Assembly (NCBI RefSeq): GCF_000011065.1 | Contig: NC_004663.1 | Coordinates: 310,001-374,000, forward strand | Origin: Bacteroides thetaiotaomicron VPI-5482 | GTDB lineage: Bacteria > Bacteroidota > Bacteroidia > Bacteroidales > Bacteroidaceae | Direction of reading: 5' to 3' | DNA length: 64,000 nt | Part shown: positions 50,384-60,520 of the stretch, in pieces | Layout of the letters: every line of letters begins with the position of its first letter | Position numbering within the stretch: the first letter of the stretch is position 1 | Notes under the pieces: model-generated | The model's database searches: none | Told to the model about the DNA's origin: nothing | What the model saw: only the letters and a program-made list of their open reading frames with translations | Program-made: the position numbers and the translations under genes

Positions 50384-52600
50384 TTAGAAGTAGTATCCCA
50401 GATTCACATAACAACTTCCTTTGTCAGTCTGATTGGAATACCCGAACGTAATCTCCAACGGACCGAACATACTGTCCATACCATATCCGGCACTGATACC
50501 AAACAGTTGTTTCCCTTTCAGTATTTCGAAGAAGTGACTGTCCGTCAAGCCATAATTACCTGTCAGAGTGAGATAATGAATGCTTCCCATCCGTTGTCTG
50601 AGCTTCACGGATGCAATCATGATTGAATTGTCCATCAGTTCCATATTGGTCACACCGGCAAACGGCAGTTGCTGTGGAATGTAGAGTCCGTATACTTCGC
50701 CGCCAATGGCATTTTGCAAGGGATAGGCGATGTCTTTTCCAATCAGAACACGGCCATAGATGGATGGGATAATGGAAAAACGTCGGGTAACAGGTATGAC
50801 ACTGGACCACGAGCCGCTCAACGCAGAGAATGGGGCATGATCATTATACTGCGCCATATTATCGGTATAAAGCGAATAGGCAGCTTTGAATTCGGTTCCT
50901 TTGGAAGGGAAATATCCCTTGTCGAATGTACTATAGTGTACCTGAGCGAAATAACTCAGGAAGTGTTCGGATTCTACATCCAGCCCAGTGAGTTCCGGTT
51001 TCTTGAAAAGAAAATCTTTGTATTTATAATATTCGAAACGAAGTCCGAGTCCGAAGCGGAGGTTTTTGTACCAGACATCCGAAAAACCAAATTCAGCTAA
51101 ATGATACTTGTAAGTAGTGTTGTAAGCACGTTCACCTTCATCATAGATGTTGATGTCATTATATTGAAACATATATGAGAAATTGAAATTGCGTTGCTGC
51201 ATCGGTTCGAGTGTGTAATCGATGCGGGCGGCATATCGCTTTCCTAATCGGCCGGTCAGGGATAATCGGGAAGGAATATGAGTTTTGAGATCTGCTGTGG
51301 CATTAATCAGCAGGGATGCTATTTCTTCCGAGTCGAAACGGATGCCCAGATTGATTCTTTTCTCATATTTTTCTTCTAACAAGAAATTAAGGTGATACCC
51401 TTCGGGAGTGTCGGTAAGTGTGTAGCTGGCGCTTGAGTAAGAATGACTGCCACGCAACTGATACACAGCTTGTTCTATCTGCTGAGTGGTAATGTTACTG
51501 TTCTCTTTGAGATTACACTTCTTCATCAGCCATTTTTTGTCATCAGCCTCTACGCCGGAGAAGGATATATCTGTGACGTATACTGTCCGTGAATTGGAAA
51601 GAGAAGAGTACGGTCCATGTTGTTTGGGGACATAATTGTCCGGTATACCGATTTCTTTTTTTAAGGCAATCAGGGAATTCCACTGTGCACGTGCGGCTTC
51701 TTCGCCCCGACGCATCAGGGAATCGATGGCTGCCGGAGTGAAGCTGGCGGAAGAAAATCCGTCTACATTTACCTTGATATAGGTATCAGTGAGTTCTACA
51801 TTCTTTTCATGATTGGTCTGGCAAGTGAGATCAACAATCTGCCCCAATATGTCCGGAGCGCTGTTGAGCTTGTCGGCACTTTTCAGCGCATTCTGAACAT
51901 CGACTCCGATAATAATATCGGCCCCCATTGCTTTGGCCACATCTGCCGGATAATTATTGACAATTCCACCGTCTACCAATACCATACTGTCTTTGCGTAC
52001 CGGTGTGAATACACCGGGGATAGCCATACTGGCACGCATGGCAGTAGAGAGTACGCCATCATGGAATACGATCTGGTCCCCATTGACTACATTGGCCGAT
52101 ACACAGGCGAAGGGGATCGGTAACTTATTAAAATTGATCGAGTCATGGTAGCCCACTGTCAGATCAGAGAACAGATTGGCAAGATTCTGTCCTTTGATAA
52201 TTCCTCCGGACATGGCAGCTTTCGGGTTCTTTGTGAAAGGAAGCGAAACAATGTATTTTGCAGAGCGTTCGCGTTCGGTGAGCGACATGGCACTGCGTTT
52301 GATACGATCGCTCAAAAGGAAAGTCCAGTCCTGTTTGCGTACCATACTGTCCAGTTGTTCCGGAGTATAACCGATGGCGTAAAGTCCACCGACTATAGAT
52401 CCCATACTGGTGCCTACTATATAATCGATCGGAATGCCTGCTTCCTCGATGACTTTCAATGCTTTGATATGTGCCACTCCTTTGGCACCGCCGCCACTGA
52501 GGACAACGCCGACCTTCTTCCGTTGTTCCTGTGAATAAACAGAAAAAGGTAATATCAGGCACATTGCAAAAACTAATGTTGAAAAGATTTGTTTTTTCAT
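50384..52600 (-). CDS. Patatin-like phospholipase with C-terminal Omp85-like barrel (PlpD type)
   Basis: I start at the ATG at 52600 (MKKQIFSTLVFAMCLILPFSVYS), a good signal peptide. The longer frame from 52672 would begin upstream of a predicted promoter. About 738 residues. Patatin domain (about 25-220): oxyanion loop VVLSGGGAKGVAHIKAL, nucleophile GTSMGS and catalytic Asp in LVDGGIVNNYPADVAK. Then a POTRA-like segment (about 350-420, VYVTDISFSGVEADDKKWLMKK) and a surface-antigen barrel ending FGYSNQTDKGSCYVNLGYYF. The layout is that of type Vd autotransporters: the lipase is carried through or displayed by its own barrel. It is divergent from the RND operon. Confidence 0.9.
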   Translation of the reverse strand: MKKQIFSTLVFAMCLILPFSVYSQEQRKKVGVVLSGGGAKGVAHIKALKVIEEAGIPIDYIVGTSMGSIVGGLYAIGYTPEQLDSMVRKQDWTFLLSDRIKRSAMSLTERERSAKYIVSLPFTKNPKAAMSGGIIKGQNLANLFSDLTVGYHDSINFNKLPIPFACVSANVVNGDQIVFHDGVLSTAMRASMAIPGVFTPVRKDSMVLVDGGIVNNYPADVAKAMGADIIIGVDVQNALKSADKLNSAPDILGQIVDLTCQTNHEKNVELTDTYIKVNVDGFSSASFTPAAIDSLMRRGEEAARAQWNSLIALKKEIGIPDNYVPKQHGPYSSLSNSRTVYVTDISFSGVEADDKKWLMKKCNLKENSNITTQQIEQAVYQLRGSHSYSSASYTLTDTPEGYHLNFLLEEKYEKRINLGIRFDSEEIASLLINATADLKTHIPSRLSLTGRLGKRYAARIDYTLEPMQQRNFNFSYMFQYNDINIYDEGERAYNTTYKYHLAEFGFSDVWYKNLRFGLGLRFEYYKYKDFLFKKPELTGLDVESEHFLSYFAQVHYSTFDKGYFPSKGTEFKAAYSLYTDNMAQYNDHAPFSALSGSWSSVIPVTRRFSIIPSIYGRVLIGKDIAYPLQNAIGGEVYGLYIPQQLPFAGVTNMELMDNSIMIASVKLRQRMGSIHYLTLTGNYGLTDSHFFEILKGKQLFGISAGYGMDSMFGPLEITFGYSNQTDKGSCYVNLGYYF

Positions 52601-52635
52601 TAGACATGTTATTGTGTTGATGTACAATATAACTA

Positions 52636-52643
52636 CAAATGTA
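52636..52643 (-). promoter_or_regulatory. Predicted -7 element of the patatin gene
   Basis: On the minus strand TACATTTG exactly matches TAnnTTTG. It lies 35 nt upstream of the chosen ATG at 52600 and downstream of the alternative ATG at 52672, which supports the later start. No clear -33 box is seen. The rest of 52601-52871 holds no gene that I can support. Confidence 0.5.
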
Positions 52644-52871
52644 GGGGATAAATTGTTTAGTTGATGAAACAAGAACTATAAAAAATGTTCTAAAAGTCGG
52701 AAATGTGGATAAATTCTACACTTTAAGGATGTTTTCCACACTTCCGTCTTCAAGAGGAAAAATGTAATATGTTGATAATAAACAGATAAGATAAAACAGG
52801 ATATTTTGGTATGTGTATTGCATAATAGAGTGTAGAACAAACATAAGTTAAATTAAATAATAAGATTCGAT

Positions 52872-54107
52872 ATGAGATTATTCTTTTCGAAACATGAGTT
52901 GAAACTGAGGAGAAAGAGAAACATTGCTGCTGTAGTATGTGTGGTAATTGTGTTGGGAGTATATTGGATACTGACTCGACCTCAGAAGGCTGCGCCGGAA
53001 ATGCCGACAGTGATTGTTGAACCGGTTATAAAAGATGATGTAGAGATATTCGGAGAATATGTGGGGCGAATCCGTGCCCAGCAATTTGTCGAAGTACGTG
53101 CCAGGGTAGAAGGCTATCTGGAAAACATGCTTTTTGCCGAAGGCACTTATGTAAATAAGAATCAGGTCTTGTTTGTGATCAATCAGGACCAATATCGTGC
53201 GAAAGCCGACAAGGCACGGGCTCAGCTGAAAAAGGACGAAGCACAGGCATTGAAAGCTGAACGTGACTTGAAACGTATCCGTCCGTTGTACGAACAAAAT
53301 GCTGCTAGCCAGCTGGATCTGGATAATGCGGAAGCAGCTTATGAAAGCGCTGTTGCGACAGTAGCGATGAGTGAGGCGGACTTGGCGCAGGCTGAACTCG
53401 AATTAGGCTATACCATTGTTCGTTCACCTCTTGCCGGACATATCAGTGAAAGAAATGTAGACTTGGGAACGCTGGTAGGTCCCGGAGGAAAGTCTCTGCT
53501 GGCTACAGTAGTAAAAAGCGATACCGTATTGGTCGATTTCAGTATGACGGCACTTGATTATCTGAAAAGTAAAGAACGTAATATTAACCTCGGACAACAG
53601 GATTCTACCCGTTCCTGGCAACCGAACATAACTATTACTTTGGCGGATAATACGGTTTACCCCTATAAAGGATATGTCGATTTTGCAGAACCGCAGGTCG
53701 ATCCCCAGACAGGTACTTTCTCCGTACGTGCAGAGATGCCTAACCCGAAACAGGTATTGCTTCCGGGACAGTTTACCAAAGTAAAACTACTTTTGGACGT
53801 GCGTGAAGGAGCTATCCTTGTTCCGATGAAAGCTGTTACCATTGAAAAAGGCGGAGCTTATATTTATACAATGCGTAAAGATGATACAGTAGAGAAACGT
53901 TTTATTGAGTTAGGACCCGAAGTGGGGAATAACGTCGTAGTGGAAAGAGGACTTGCTGTAGGAGAGACAATTGTTGTAGAAGGTTTCCATAAGTTGACCC
54001 CGGGCATGAAAGTACGGATCAGTCAGCCGGAAGCGGAGGTGAAGGATACCACTATGGTGGCAGGTGATTCTACAACAGGAATGAAGGATAACGCAAAAGG
54101 AGAATAA
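52872..54107 (+). CDS. AcrA-like periplasmic adaptor of an RND pump
   Basis: A 411-residue adaptor. It has an N-terminal TM anchor (RNIAAVVCVVIVLGVYWIL) rather than a lipobox. The barrel-sandwich halves are VRARVEGYLENMLFAEGTYVNKNQVLFVI and YTIVRSPLAGHISERNVDLGTLVGPGG, divided by a long helical hairpin (about 105-175). The barrel and membrane-proximal domains follow (DPQTGTFSVRAEMPNPKQVLLPGQFTKVKL), and a charged tail. It belongs to the HAE-type set with the next two genes; no TetR-type regulator is next to it. Confidence 0.92.
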   Translation: MRLFFSKHELKLRRKRNIAAVVCVVIVLGVYWILTRPQKAAPEMPTVIVEPVIKDDVEIFGEYVGRIRAQQFVEVRARVEGYLENMLFAEGTYVNKNQVLFVINQDQYRAKADKARAQLKKDEAQALKAERDLKRIRPLYEQNAASQLDLDNAEAAYESAVATVAMSEADLAQAELELGYTIVRSPLAGHISERNVDLGTLVGPGGKSLLATVVKSDTVLVDFSMTALDYLKSKERNINLGQQDSTRSWQPNITITLADNTVYPYKGYVDFAEPQVDPQTGTFSVRAEMPNPKQVLLPGQFTKVKLLLDVREGAILVPMKAVTIEKGGAYIYTMRKDDTVEKRFIELGPEVGNNVVVERGLAVGETIVVEGFHKLTPGMKVRISQPEAEVKDTTMVAGDSTTGMKDNAKGE

Positions 54108-54110
54108 TCA

Positions 54111-57100
54111 ATGAAAGTTAGTTTTTTTATAGACAGGCCGGTATTTTCGGCTGTCATTTCCATCGTGATTGTGATTGTCGGAATCATCGGGCTGACCATG
54201 CTTCCGGTGGATCAATATCCGCAGATCACGCCTCCGGTGGTAAAGATCAGTGCGTCTTATCCGGGTGCGAGTGCACTTACCGTGTCGCAGGCGGTGGCTA
54301 CTCCGATTGAACAGGAAATCAATGGTACGCCCGGTATGCTTTATATGGAATCAAACAGTTCTAACTCCGGTGGCTTCTCGGCAACAGTTACCTTTGATGT
54401 ATCTGCTGACCCGGATTTGGCTGCTGTGGAAATTCAGAACCGTGTGAAGCTGGCTGAATCCCGTCTTCCGGCGGAAGTGATTCAGAATGGTATTTCCGTA
54501 GAGAAACAGGCACCCAGTCAGTTAATGACACTCTGTCTGACTTCTACCGATCCTAAGTTTGACGAAATTTACCTGAGCAACTTTGCTACGATCAATGTGC
54601 TCGATGTGATTCGCCGTATTCCGGGAGTAGGACGTGTATCCAATATTGGTAGCCGTTACTATGCTATGCAGATATGGGCAGAGCCTGATAAGCTGGCTAA
54701 CTTCGGATTGACTGTGCAGGACTTGCAGAATGCCTTGAAAGACCAGAACCGTGAATCGGCAGCCGGTGTATTAGGTCAGCAGCCGGTACAGGGACTGGAT
54801 ATAACGATTCCTATCACTACTCAGGGACGTCTTTCTACAGTAGGGCAATTTGAGGATATTGTGGTACGTGCCAATGCCAATGGTTCCATCATCCGGCTGA
54901 AGGATGTGGCACGTGTATCTCTGGAGGCTTCTTCATACAATACCGAGAGTGGTATCAATGGTGAGAATGCAGCGGTACTGGGTATTTACATGTTGCCGGG
55001 TGCCAATGCGATGGAAGTAGCCGAGAATGTAAAGAAGGCGATGGAAGAAATCAGCGAGAATTTTCCGGAAGGATTGAGTTATGAGATTCCGTTTGATATG
55101 ACAACGTATATCTCTGAGTCTATTCATGAGGTATATAAGACGTTGTTCGAAGCATTGGTGCTGGTTGTGTTGGTAGTGTATCTGTCTTTGCAGAGCTGGC
55201 GTGCTACATTGATTCCGGTGGTAGCGGTACCTATCTCCCTGATTGGTACTTTCGGATTCATGCTGATTTTTGGTTTCTCTATTAATATATTGACCTTACT
55301 CGGTTTGATTCTCGCCATCGGTATCGTGGTCGATGATGCGATTGTAGTGGTGGAAGGAGTAGAGCATATTATGGAAACGGAGAAGCTGAGTCCCTATGAG
55401 GCGACAAAGAAAGCGATGAACGGATTATCAAGCGCATTGATCGCTACTTCACTGGTATTGGCGGCTGTGTTTGTTCCGGTAAGTTTTCTGAGTGGAATTA
55501 CCGGGCAGCTGTATCGTCAGTTTACGGTAACTATCGTGGTATCTGTACTGATTTCTACTGTGGTTGCTTTAACGCTGAGCCCTGTGATGTGTTCGCTCAT
55601 TTTGAAACCGGATAGTGGCAAGAAGAAAAATATAGTATTCAGAAAGATCAATGAGTGGCTGGGTATCGGAAGCAATAAGTATGTAGCTGCCGTCACCCGT
55701 ACTATCAAACATCCTCGTCGGGTTTTGAGTGCTTTTGGTATGGTATTGATTGCTATTCTGTTGATTCACCGGATTATTCCGACCAGTTTCTTGCCGGTAG
55801 AAGACCAGGGATACTTTAAGATTGAACTTGAACTGCCGGAAGGAGCTACCTTGGAGCGAACCCGTGTAGTAACGGAACGCGCGATTGCTTATCTGGAGAA
55901 GAATCCATATATAGAATATGTGCAGAACGTGACCGGAAGCAGTCCGCGTGTAGGCAGTAATCAGGGACGTGCCGAGTTGACCGTTATTCTGAAACCCTGG
56001 GAAGAGAGAAAGAGCACCAGTATTGAAAAAATTATGGATACGGTAGAAAAACATTTGAGAGAATACCCCGAATGTAAAGTCTACCTGTCTACTCCTCCGG
56101 TCATACCGGGACTGGGCAGCTCCGGTGGTTTTGAAATGCAGTTGGAAGCTCGTGGAGAGGCTACTTTCGATAATTTGGTAGATGCGGCAGATACGTTGAT
56201 GTATTATGCTTCCAAACGTAAGGAGCTTACAGGTTTGTCTTCTTCCTTGCAGTCGGAGATTCCCCAACTTTACTTTGATGTGGACAGAGACAAGGTGAAA
56301 ATGCTGGGAGTACCCTTGGCAGATGTGTTTTCTACGATGAAAGCGTATACAGGTTCGGTGTATGTGAATGACTTTAATATGTTCAACCGTATATATAAGG
56401 TATATATTCAGGCGGAAGCTCCTTATCGGGAACATAAAGACAATATCAACCTGTTCTTTGTGAAAGCTTCCAATGGAGCTATGGTACCGCTGACATCTTT
56501 GGGTAATGCTTCTTATACGACAGGGCCGGGAAGTATCAAGCGTTTCAATATGTTTACTACTGCCGTTATCCGGGGTGCTGCCGCGCAGGGATACAGTTCC
56601 GGTCAGGCAATGGAGATTATGGAGCAGATCGCCCGTGACCATCTTCCGGATAATATCGGACTGGAGTGGAGCGGACTTTCTTATCAGGAGAAACAGGCAG
56701 GCGGTCAGACGGGGATGGTCATGGCACTGGTGTTCTTGTTTGTCTTCCTCTTCCTTGCCGCACAATATGAAAGTTGGACAGTGCCGATTGCTGTATTGCT
56801 ATCCTTGCCTGTAGCAGCTTTGGGAGCCTATCTGGGAGTCTGGGTGTGCGGACTGGAGAATGATGTTTATTTCCAGATCGGATTGGTAATGCTTGTCGGG
56901 CTTGCCGCCAAGAATGCCATTTTGATTGTAGAGTTTGCCAAAGTGCAGGTAGATAGAGGTGAAGATTTGATTCAGTCGGCAATCTACGCAGCGAAATTAC
57001 GTTTCCGTCCTATTCTGATGACCTCCCTTGCATTTGTACTGGGAATGCTTCCGATGGTACTGGCGAGTGGTCCGGGTTCGGCGAGCCGACAGGCGATTGG

Positions 57101-57215
57101 TACGGGCGTATTCTTCGGAATGATATTCGCTATCGTATTTGGTATCATTCTCGTGCCGTTCTTCTTTGTGATGGTGTATAAAACAAAGTCGAAAATCTTA
57201 AAACATAAGAAATAA
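54111..57215 (+). CDS. HAE1-type RND multidrug efflux pump (AcrB-like)
   Basis: A 1034-residue pump starting 3 nt after the adaptor. It shows FIDRPVFSAVISIVIVIVGIIGLTMLPVDQYPQITPP (TM1 and start of the first porter domain), VQNRVKLAESRLPAEVIQNGI-like family segments, and TM4 GIVVDDAIVVVEGVEHI with the Asp-Asp pair needed for proton translocation. The later GLAAKNAILIVEFAKVQVDRG matches TM10 with Lys. All signs are of an active drug or bile-salt exporter. The stop codon overlaps the next start (TAATG). Confidence 0.95.
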   Translation: MKVSFFIDRPVFSAVISIVIVIVGIIGLTMLPVDQYPQITPPVVKISASYPGASALTVSQAVATPIEQEINGTPGMLYMESNSSNSGGFSATVTFDVSADPDLAAVEIQNRVKLAESRLPAEVIQNGISVEKQAPSQLMTLCLTSTDPKFDEIYLSNFATINVLDVIRRIPGVGRVSNIGSRYYAMQIWAEPDKLANFGLTVQDLQNALKDQNRESAAGVLGQQPVQGLDITIPITTQGRLSTVGQFEDIVVRANANGSIIRLKDVARVSLEASSYNTESGINGENAAVLGIYMLPGANAMEVAENVKKAMEEISENFPEGLSYEIPFDMTTYISESIHEVYKTLFEALVLVVLVVYLSLQSWRATLIPVVAVPISLIGTFGFMLIFGFSINILTLLGLILAIGIVVDDAIVVVEGVEHIMETEKLSPYEATKKAMNGLSSALIATSLVLAAVFVPVSFLSGITGQLYRQFTVTIVVSVLISTVVALTLSPVMCSLILKPDSGKKKNIVFRKINEWLGIGSNKYVAAVTRTIKHPRRVLSAFGMVLIAILLIHRIIPTSFLPVEDQGYFKIELELPEGATLERTRVVTERAIAYLEKNPYIEYVQNVTGSSPRVGSNQGRAELTVILKPWEERKSTSIEKIMDTVEKHLREYPECKVYLSTPPVIPGLGSSGGFEMQLEARGEATFDNLVDAADTLMYYASKRKELTGLSSSLQSEIPQLYFDVDRDKVKMLGVPLADVFSTMKAYTGSVYVNDFNMFNRIYKVYIQAEAPYREHKDNINLFFVKASNGAMVPLTSLGNASYTTGPGSIKRFNMFTTAVIRGAAAQGYSSGQAMEIMEQIARDHLPDNIGLEWSGLSYQEKQAGGQTGMVMALVFLFVFLFLAAQYESWTVPIAVLLSLPVAALGAYLGVWVCGLENDVYFQIGLVMLVGLAAKNAILIVEFAKVQVDRGEDLIQSAIYAAKLRFRPILMTSLAFVLGMLPMVLASGPGSASRQAIGTGVFFGMIFAIVFGIILVPFFFVMVYKTKSKILKHKK

Positions 57216-58588
57216 TGAAACTGAATAAACTATATATTGCTATACTACTTTTTGCAGGAATACTGACTTCCTGCAAAGTAGGCAAGAGCTACGTCCGTCC
57301 TGATCTTCATTTACCCGATAGTCTGGCTCAGCATCAGGATACGGTCAGCTTTGGAGATCAGGATTGGGAGGAAATCTACACGGATTCCACACTCCGCAGT
57401 CTTATAGACCGTGCGTTGGATCATAATAAAGATATGTTGATAGCGGCTGCCCGCATCAAGGAAATGGCAGCTCAGAAACGGATATCCACTGCCGCGCTGC
57501 TTCCCGATATTAAAGGTAAAGTGACTGCCGAGCGTGAACTTGAAAATCATGGAGGAGATGCTTTTAAGAAATCGGATACTTTTGAAGCGCAGTTCCTTGT
57601 TTCATGGGAACTCGATCTTTGGGGAAATCTGCGATGGGCACGTTCTGCCAGCATCGCCGAATATCTGCAGTCAGTAGAAGCGCAACGTGCGCTTCAGATG
57701 ACGATTGTGGCGGAAGTGGCACAGGCATATTATGAGCTGGTTGCCTTGGATACGGAACTGGATATCGTCAAGCAGACTTTAAAAGCTCGTGAAGAAGGGG
57801 TTCGTCTGGCACGTATCCGTTTTGAAGGAGGACTTACTTCGGAGACTTCTTATCGTCAGGCGCAGGTAGAGTTGGCACGTACAGCTACTCTGGTTCCTGA
57901 TCTGGAACGCAAAATATCGCTGAAAGAGAATGATATTGCTTTTCTGGCCGGAGAATACCCGAATCGCATAGCCCGTTCCCGTTTGCTTCAGGAGTTTAAT
58001 TTCCCGGAAACTCTTCCGATAGGGATGCCTTCCACTTTGCTGGAACGCCGTCCCGATATACGTCAGGCAGAGCAGAAGCTGATCGCTGCCAATGCAAAAG
58101 TAGGTGTGGCTTATACGAATATGTTTCCTCGTCTGGCACTGACGGGTGGTTTCGGTAGTGAAAGCACGTCTTTGTCAGAACTTCTAAAATCGCCTTATGC
58201 CGTTATGGAAGGTGCTTTATTGACTCCTATATTTGGCTGGGGAAAGAACCGTGCTGCGTTGAAAGGCAAAAAAGCGGCCTATGAAGCAGAAATACATAGT
58301 TATGAGAAAACAGTCCTGACGGCTTTCAAAGAGACACGTAATGCGATTGTCAACTTTAATAAGATAAAAGAGGTGTACGCACTTCGTGCCAATCTGGAAC
58401 GTTCGGCTAAGAGTTATATGGATTTGGCGCAGTTGCAATATATCAATGGAGTGATCAATTATTTGGATGTTCTCGATGCCCAGCGTGGTTATTTTGACGC
58501 ACAAATTGGTCTGAGTAACGCTATTCGTGATGAACTGATCACCGTAGTACAACTGTATAAAGCACTTGGCGGTGGCTGGAAGCAATAG
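57215..58588 (+). CDS. OprM/NodT-type outer-membrane efflux lipoprotein
   Basis: A 457-residue lipoprotein (lipobox LTSC, Cys20). It has two outer-membrane-efflux repeats with long helices; typical segments are YTDSTLRSLIDRALDHNKDMLIAAARIKE, SWELDLWGNLRWARSASIAEY, SLKENDIAFLAGEYP and LLERRPDIRQAEQKLIAANAKVGVAYTNMFPRLALTGGFG. It should form the duct for the AcrB-like pump; the start codon shares one base with the pump stop codon. This completes the tripartite operon. Confidence 0.94.
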   Translation: MKLNKLYIAILLFAGILTSCKVGKSYVRPDLHLPDSLAQHQDTVSFGDQDWEEIYTDSTLRSLIDRALDHNKDMLIAAARIKEMAAQKRISTAALLPDIKGKVTAERELENHGGDAFKKSDTFEAQFLVSWELDLWGNLRWARSASIAEYLQSVEAQRALQMTIVAEVAQAYYELVALDTELDIVKQTLKAREEGVRLARIRFEGGLTSETSYRQAQVELARTATLVPDLERKISLKENDIAFLAGEYPNRIARSRLLQEFNFPETLPIGMPSTLLERRPDIRQAEQKLIAANAKVGVAYTNMFPRLALTGGFGSESTSLSELLKSPYAVMEGALLTPIFGWGKNRAALKGKKAAYEAEIHSYEKTVLTAFKETRNAIVNFNKIKEVYALRANLERSAKSYMDLAQLQYINGVINYLDVLDAQRGYFDAQIGLSNAIRDELITVVQLYKALGGGWKQ

Positions 58589-58716
58589 CCTCTGTAACTA
58601 TGCAGCGAAATAAAATGAGGGCTTCTCTTTCATAATTCGAGGAAAAATGCGAAATTTGCAACGCTTTTCAAGTTTGACAAGAAACTTACTAACACCTTTA
58701 AATAAAAATAAAGAAA

Positions 58717-60363
58717 ATGACTAAAAGTGCATTGCAAATCGCAAGGGCTGCTTATCAGCCCAAACTTCCGAAAGCATTGGCAACAGGAGCCGTTAAAGCT
58801 GTAGCAGGTGCTGCTACTCAATCTGTAGCCGATCAGGAAGCTATCAAAGCATTATTCCCTAACACGTACGGAATGCCGTTGATTACATTCGAAGCGGGTG
58901 AAGCTGTTCAACTTCCTGCTATGAACGTAGGTGTAATCCTTTCCGGCGGACAAGCTCCGGGCGGACACAATGTAATCTCTGGTTTGTTCGACGGTATCAA
59001 AAAGCTGAATCCTGAAAGTAAGCTGTACGGCTTTATCTTGGGTCCTGGCGGTCTGGTAGACCACAACTATATGGAACTGACTGCTGACATCATTGACGAA
59101 TACCGTAACACAGGTGGTTTCGATATCATCGGTTCGGGACGTACGAAGCTGGAAACTGAAGCTCAGTTTGAAAAGGGATTTGAGATCATCAAAGAATTGG
59201 GCATCAAAGCACTGGTTATCATCGGTGGTGATGACTCTAATACAAACGCTTGTGTATTGGCTGAATACTATGCTGCCAAGAAGTACGGTGTACAGGTGAT
59301 CGGTTGCCCGAAGACGATTGACGGTGACTTGAAGAACGATATGATTGAAACTTCTTTCGGTTTCGATACAGCTTGTAAGACTTATGCAGAAGTAATCGGT
59401 AACATCCAGCGTGACTGTAACTCAGCCCGTAAATACTGGCACTTTATCAAATTGATGGGTCGTTCGGCTTCTCACATCGCACTGGAATGTGCTTTGCAGG
59501 TACAGCCTAACGTATGTATCGTTTCTGAAGAAGTGGAAGAAAAAGATATGTCTCTGGATGATGTAGTAACATCTATCGCTAAAGTGGTAGCTGACCGTGC
59601 TGCACAGGGAAATAACTTCGGTACAGTATTGATCCCGGAAGGATTGGTGGAATTTATTCCGGCTATGAAGCGTCTGATCGCTGAATTGAACGACTTCCTG
59701 GCTGCAAATGCAGAAGAGTTCTCTCAGATCAAGAAGTCTCATCAACGTGATTACATCATCCGTAAGCTGTCTCCGGAAAACTCTGCTATCTATGCAAGTC
59801 TGCCGGAAGGTGTAGCTCGCCAGCTGACACTGGATCGTGACCCGCACGGAAACGTTCAGGTATCACTGATCGAAACAGAAAAACTGTTGTCTGAAATGGT
59901 AGCTACCAAATTGGCTGCTTGGAAAGAAGATGGCAAATATGTGGGTAAGTTTGCTGCACAGCACCACTTCTTCGGTTACGAAGGTCGTTGCGCTGCTCCG
60001 TCAAACTTTGATGCTGACTACTGCTATTCTTTGGGATACACAGCTTCTATGCTGATTGCTGACGGTAAGACCGGTTATATGTCTTCTGTACGCAACACAA
60101 CTGCTCCTGCTGCCGAATGGATTGCAGGTGGTGTGCCTATCACCATGATGATGAATATGGAACGCCGCCACGGTGAAATGAAACCGGTGATCCAGAAAGC
60201 ATTAGTGAAATTGGATGGTGCTCCTTTCAAAGCATTCGCTGCACAGCGTGACCGTTGGGCTGTTGAAACGGATTATGTATATCCAGGTCCGATTCAGTAC
60301 TTTGGTCCTACAGAAGTTTGCGACCAGGCAACTAAGACTTTGCAATTGGAACAAGCTAAATAA
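58717..60363 (+). CDS. pfp: Diphosphate-fructose-6-phosphate 1-phosphotransferase (PPi-PFK)
   Basis: A 548-residue cytosolic enzyme of the long PPi-PFK type. It catalyses the reversible phosphorylation of fructose 6-phosphate with pyrophosphate. Motifs: VGVILSGGQAPGGHN, then GGDDSNTNA (about 170-178), where Asp replaces the Gly of ATP-type enzymes, and PKTIDGDLKND (about 198-208) with the Lys linked to PPi use; both are the known specificity marks. Also visible are GRSASHIALECALQ and LSPENSAIYASLP. Its codon use looks optimised (frequent CGT, GGT and CTG), suggesting high expression. It is a single gene. Confidence 0.96.
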   Translation: MTKSALQIARAAYQPKLPKALATGAVKAVAGAATQSVADQEAIKALFPNTYGMPLITFEAGEAVQLPAMNVGVILSGGQAPGGHNVISGLFDGIKKLNPESKLYGFILGPGGLVDHNYMELTADIIDEYRNTGGFDIIGSGRTKLETEAQFEKGFEIIKELGIKALVIIGGDDSNTNACVLAEYYAAKKYGVQVIGCPKTIDGDLKNDMIETSFGFDTACKTYAEVIGNIQRDCNSARKYWHFIKLMGRSASHIALECALQVQPNVCIVSEEVEEKDMSLDDVVTSIAKVVADRAAQGNNFGTVLIPEGLVEFIPAMKRLIAELNDFLAANAEEFSQIKKSHQRDYIIRKLSPENSAIYASLPEGVARQLTLDRDPHGNVQVSLIETEKLLSEMVATKLAAWKEDGKYVGKFAAQHHFFGYEGRCAAPSNFDADYCYSLGYTASMLIADGKTGYMSSVRNTTAPAAEWIAGGVPITMMMNMERRHGEMKPVIQKALVKLDGAPFKAFAAQRDRWAVETDYVYPGPIQYFGPTEVCDQATKTLQLEQAK

Positions 60364-60414
60364 GAAAACTTCACCGGACTGTAGTAAGAAACAGTTGCAA
60401 TGAAGAGCTCTTTC

Positions 60415-60491
60415 AGGCACGGATTACGCGGATTGACGCGGTTTTAGTTATACTATTTCTTAAAACCGTGTATTCCGTGTAATCCGTGCCT
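60415..60491. repeat. Intergenic palindromic repeat
   Basis: Outer arms AGGCACGGATTAC (60415-60427) and GTAATCCGTGCCT (60479-60491) pair perfectly, and an inner CGGTTTTA/TAAAACCG stem (60439-60446, 60461-60468) continues the hairpin. CACGGATTAC-type repeats are, from general experience, scattered between Bacteroides genes. It may also end the phosphofructokinase transcript. Confidence 0.65.
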
Positions 60492-60520
60492 ATCTATATT
60501 ACATTCATCACTCAAAGTAA

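Noticed and set aside
55569..56765. A 398-codon minus-strand frame inside the AcrB-like gene
   Set aside because: Antisense shadow of a conserved RND gene; the translation has no recognisable domain.
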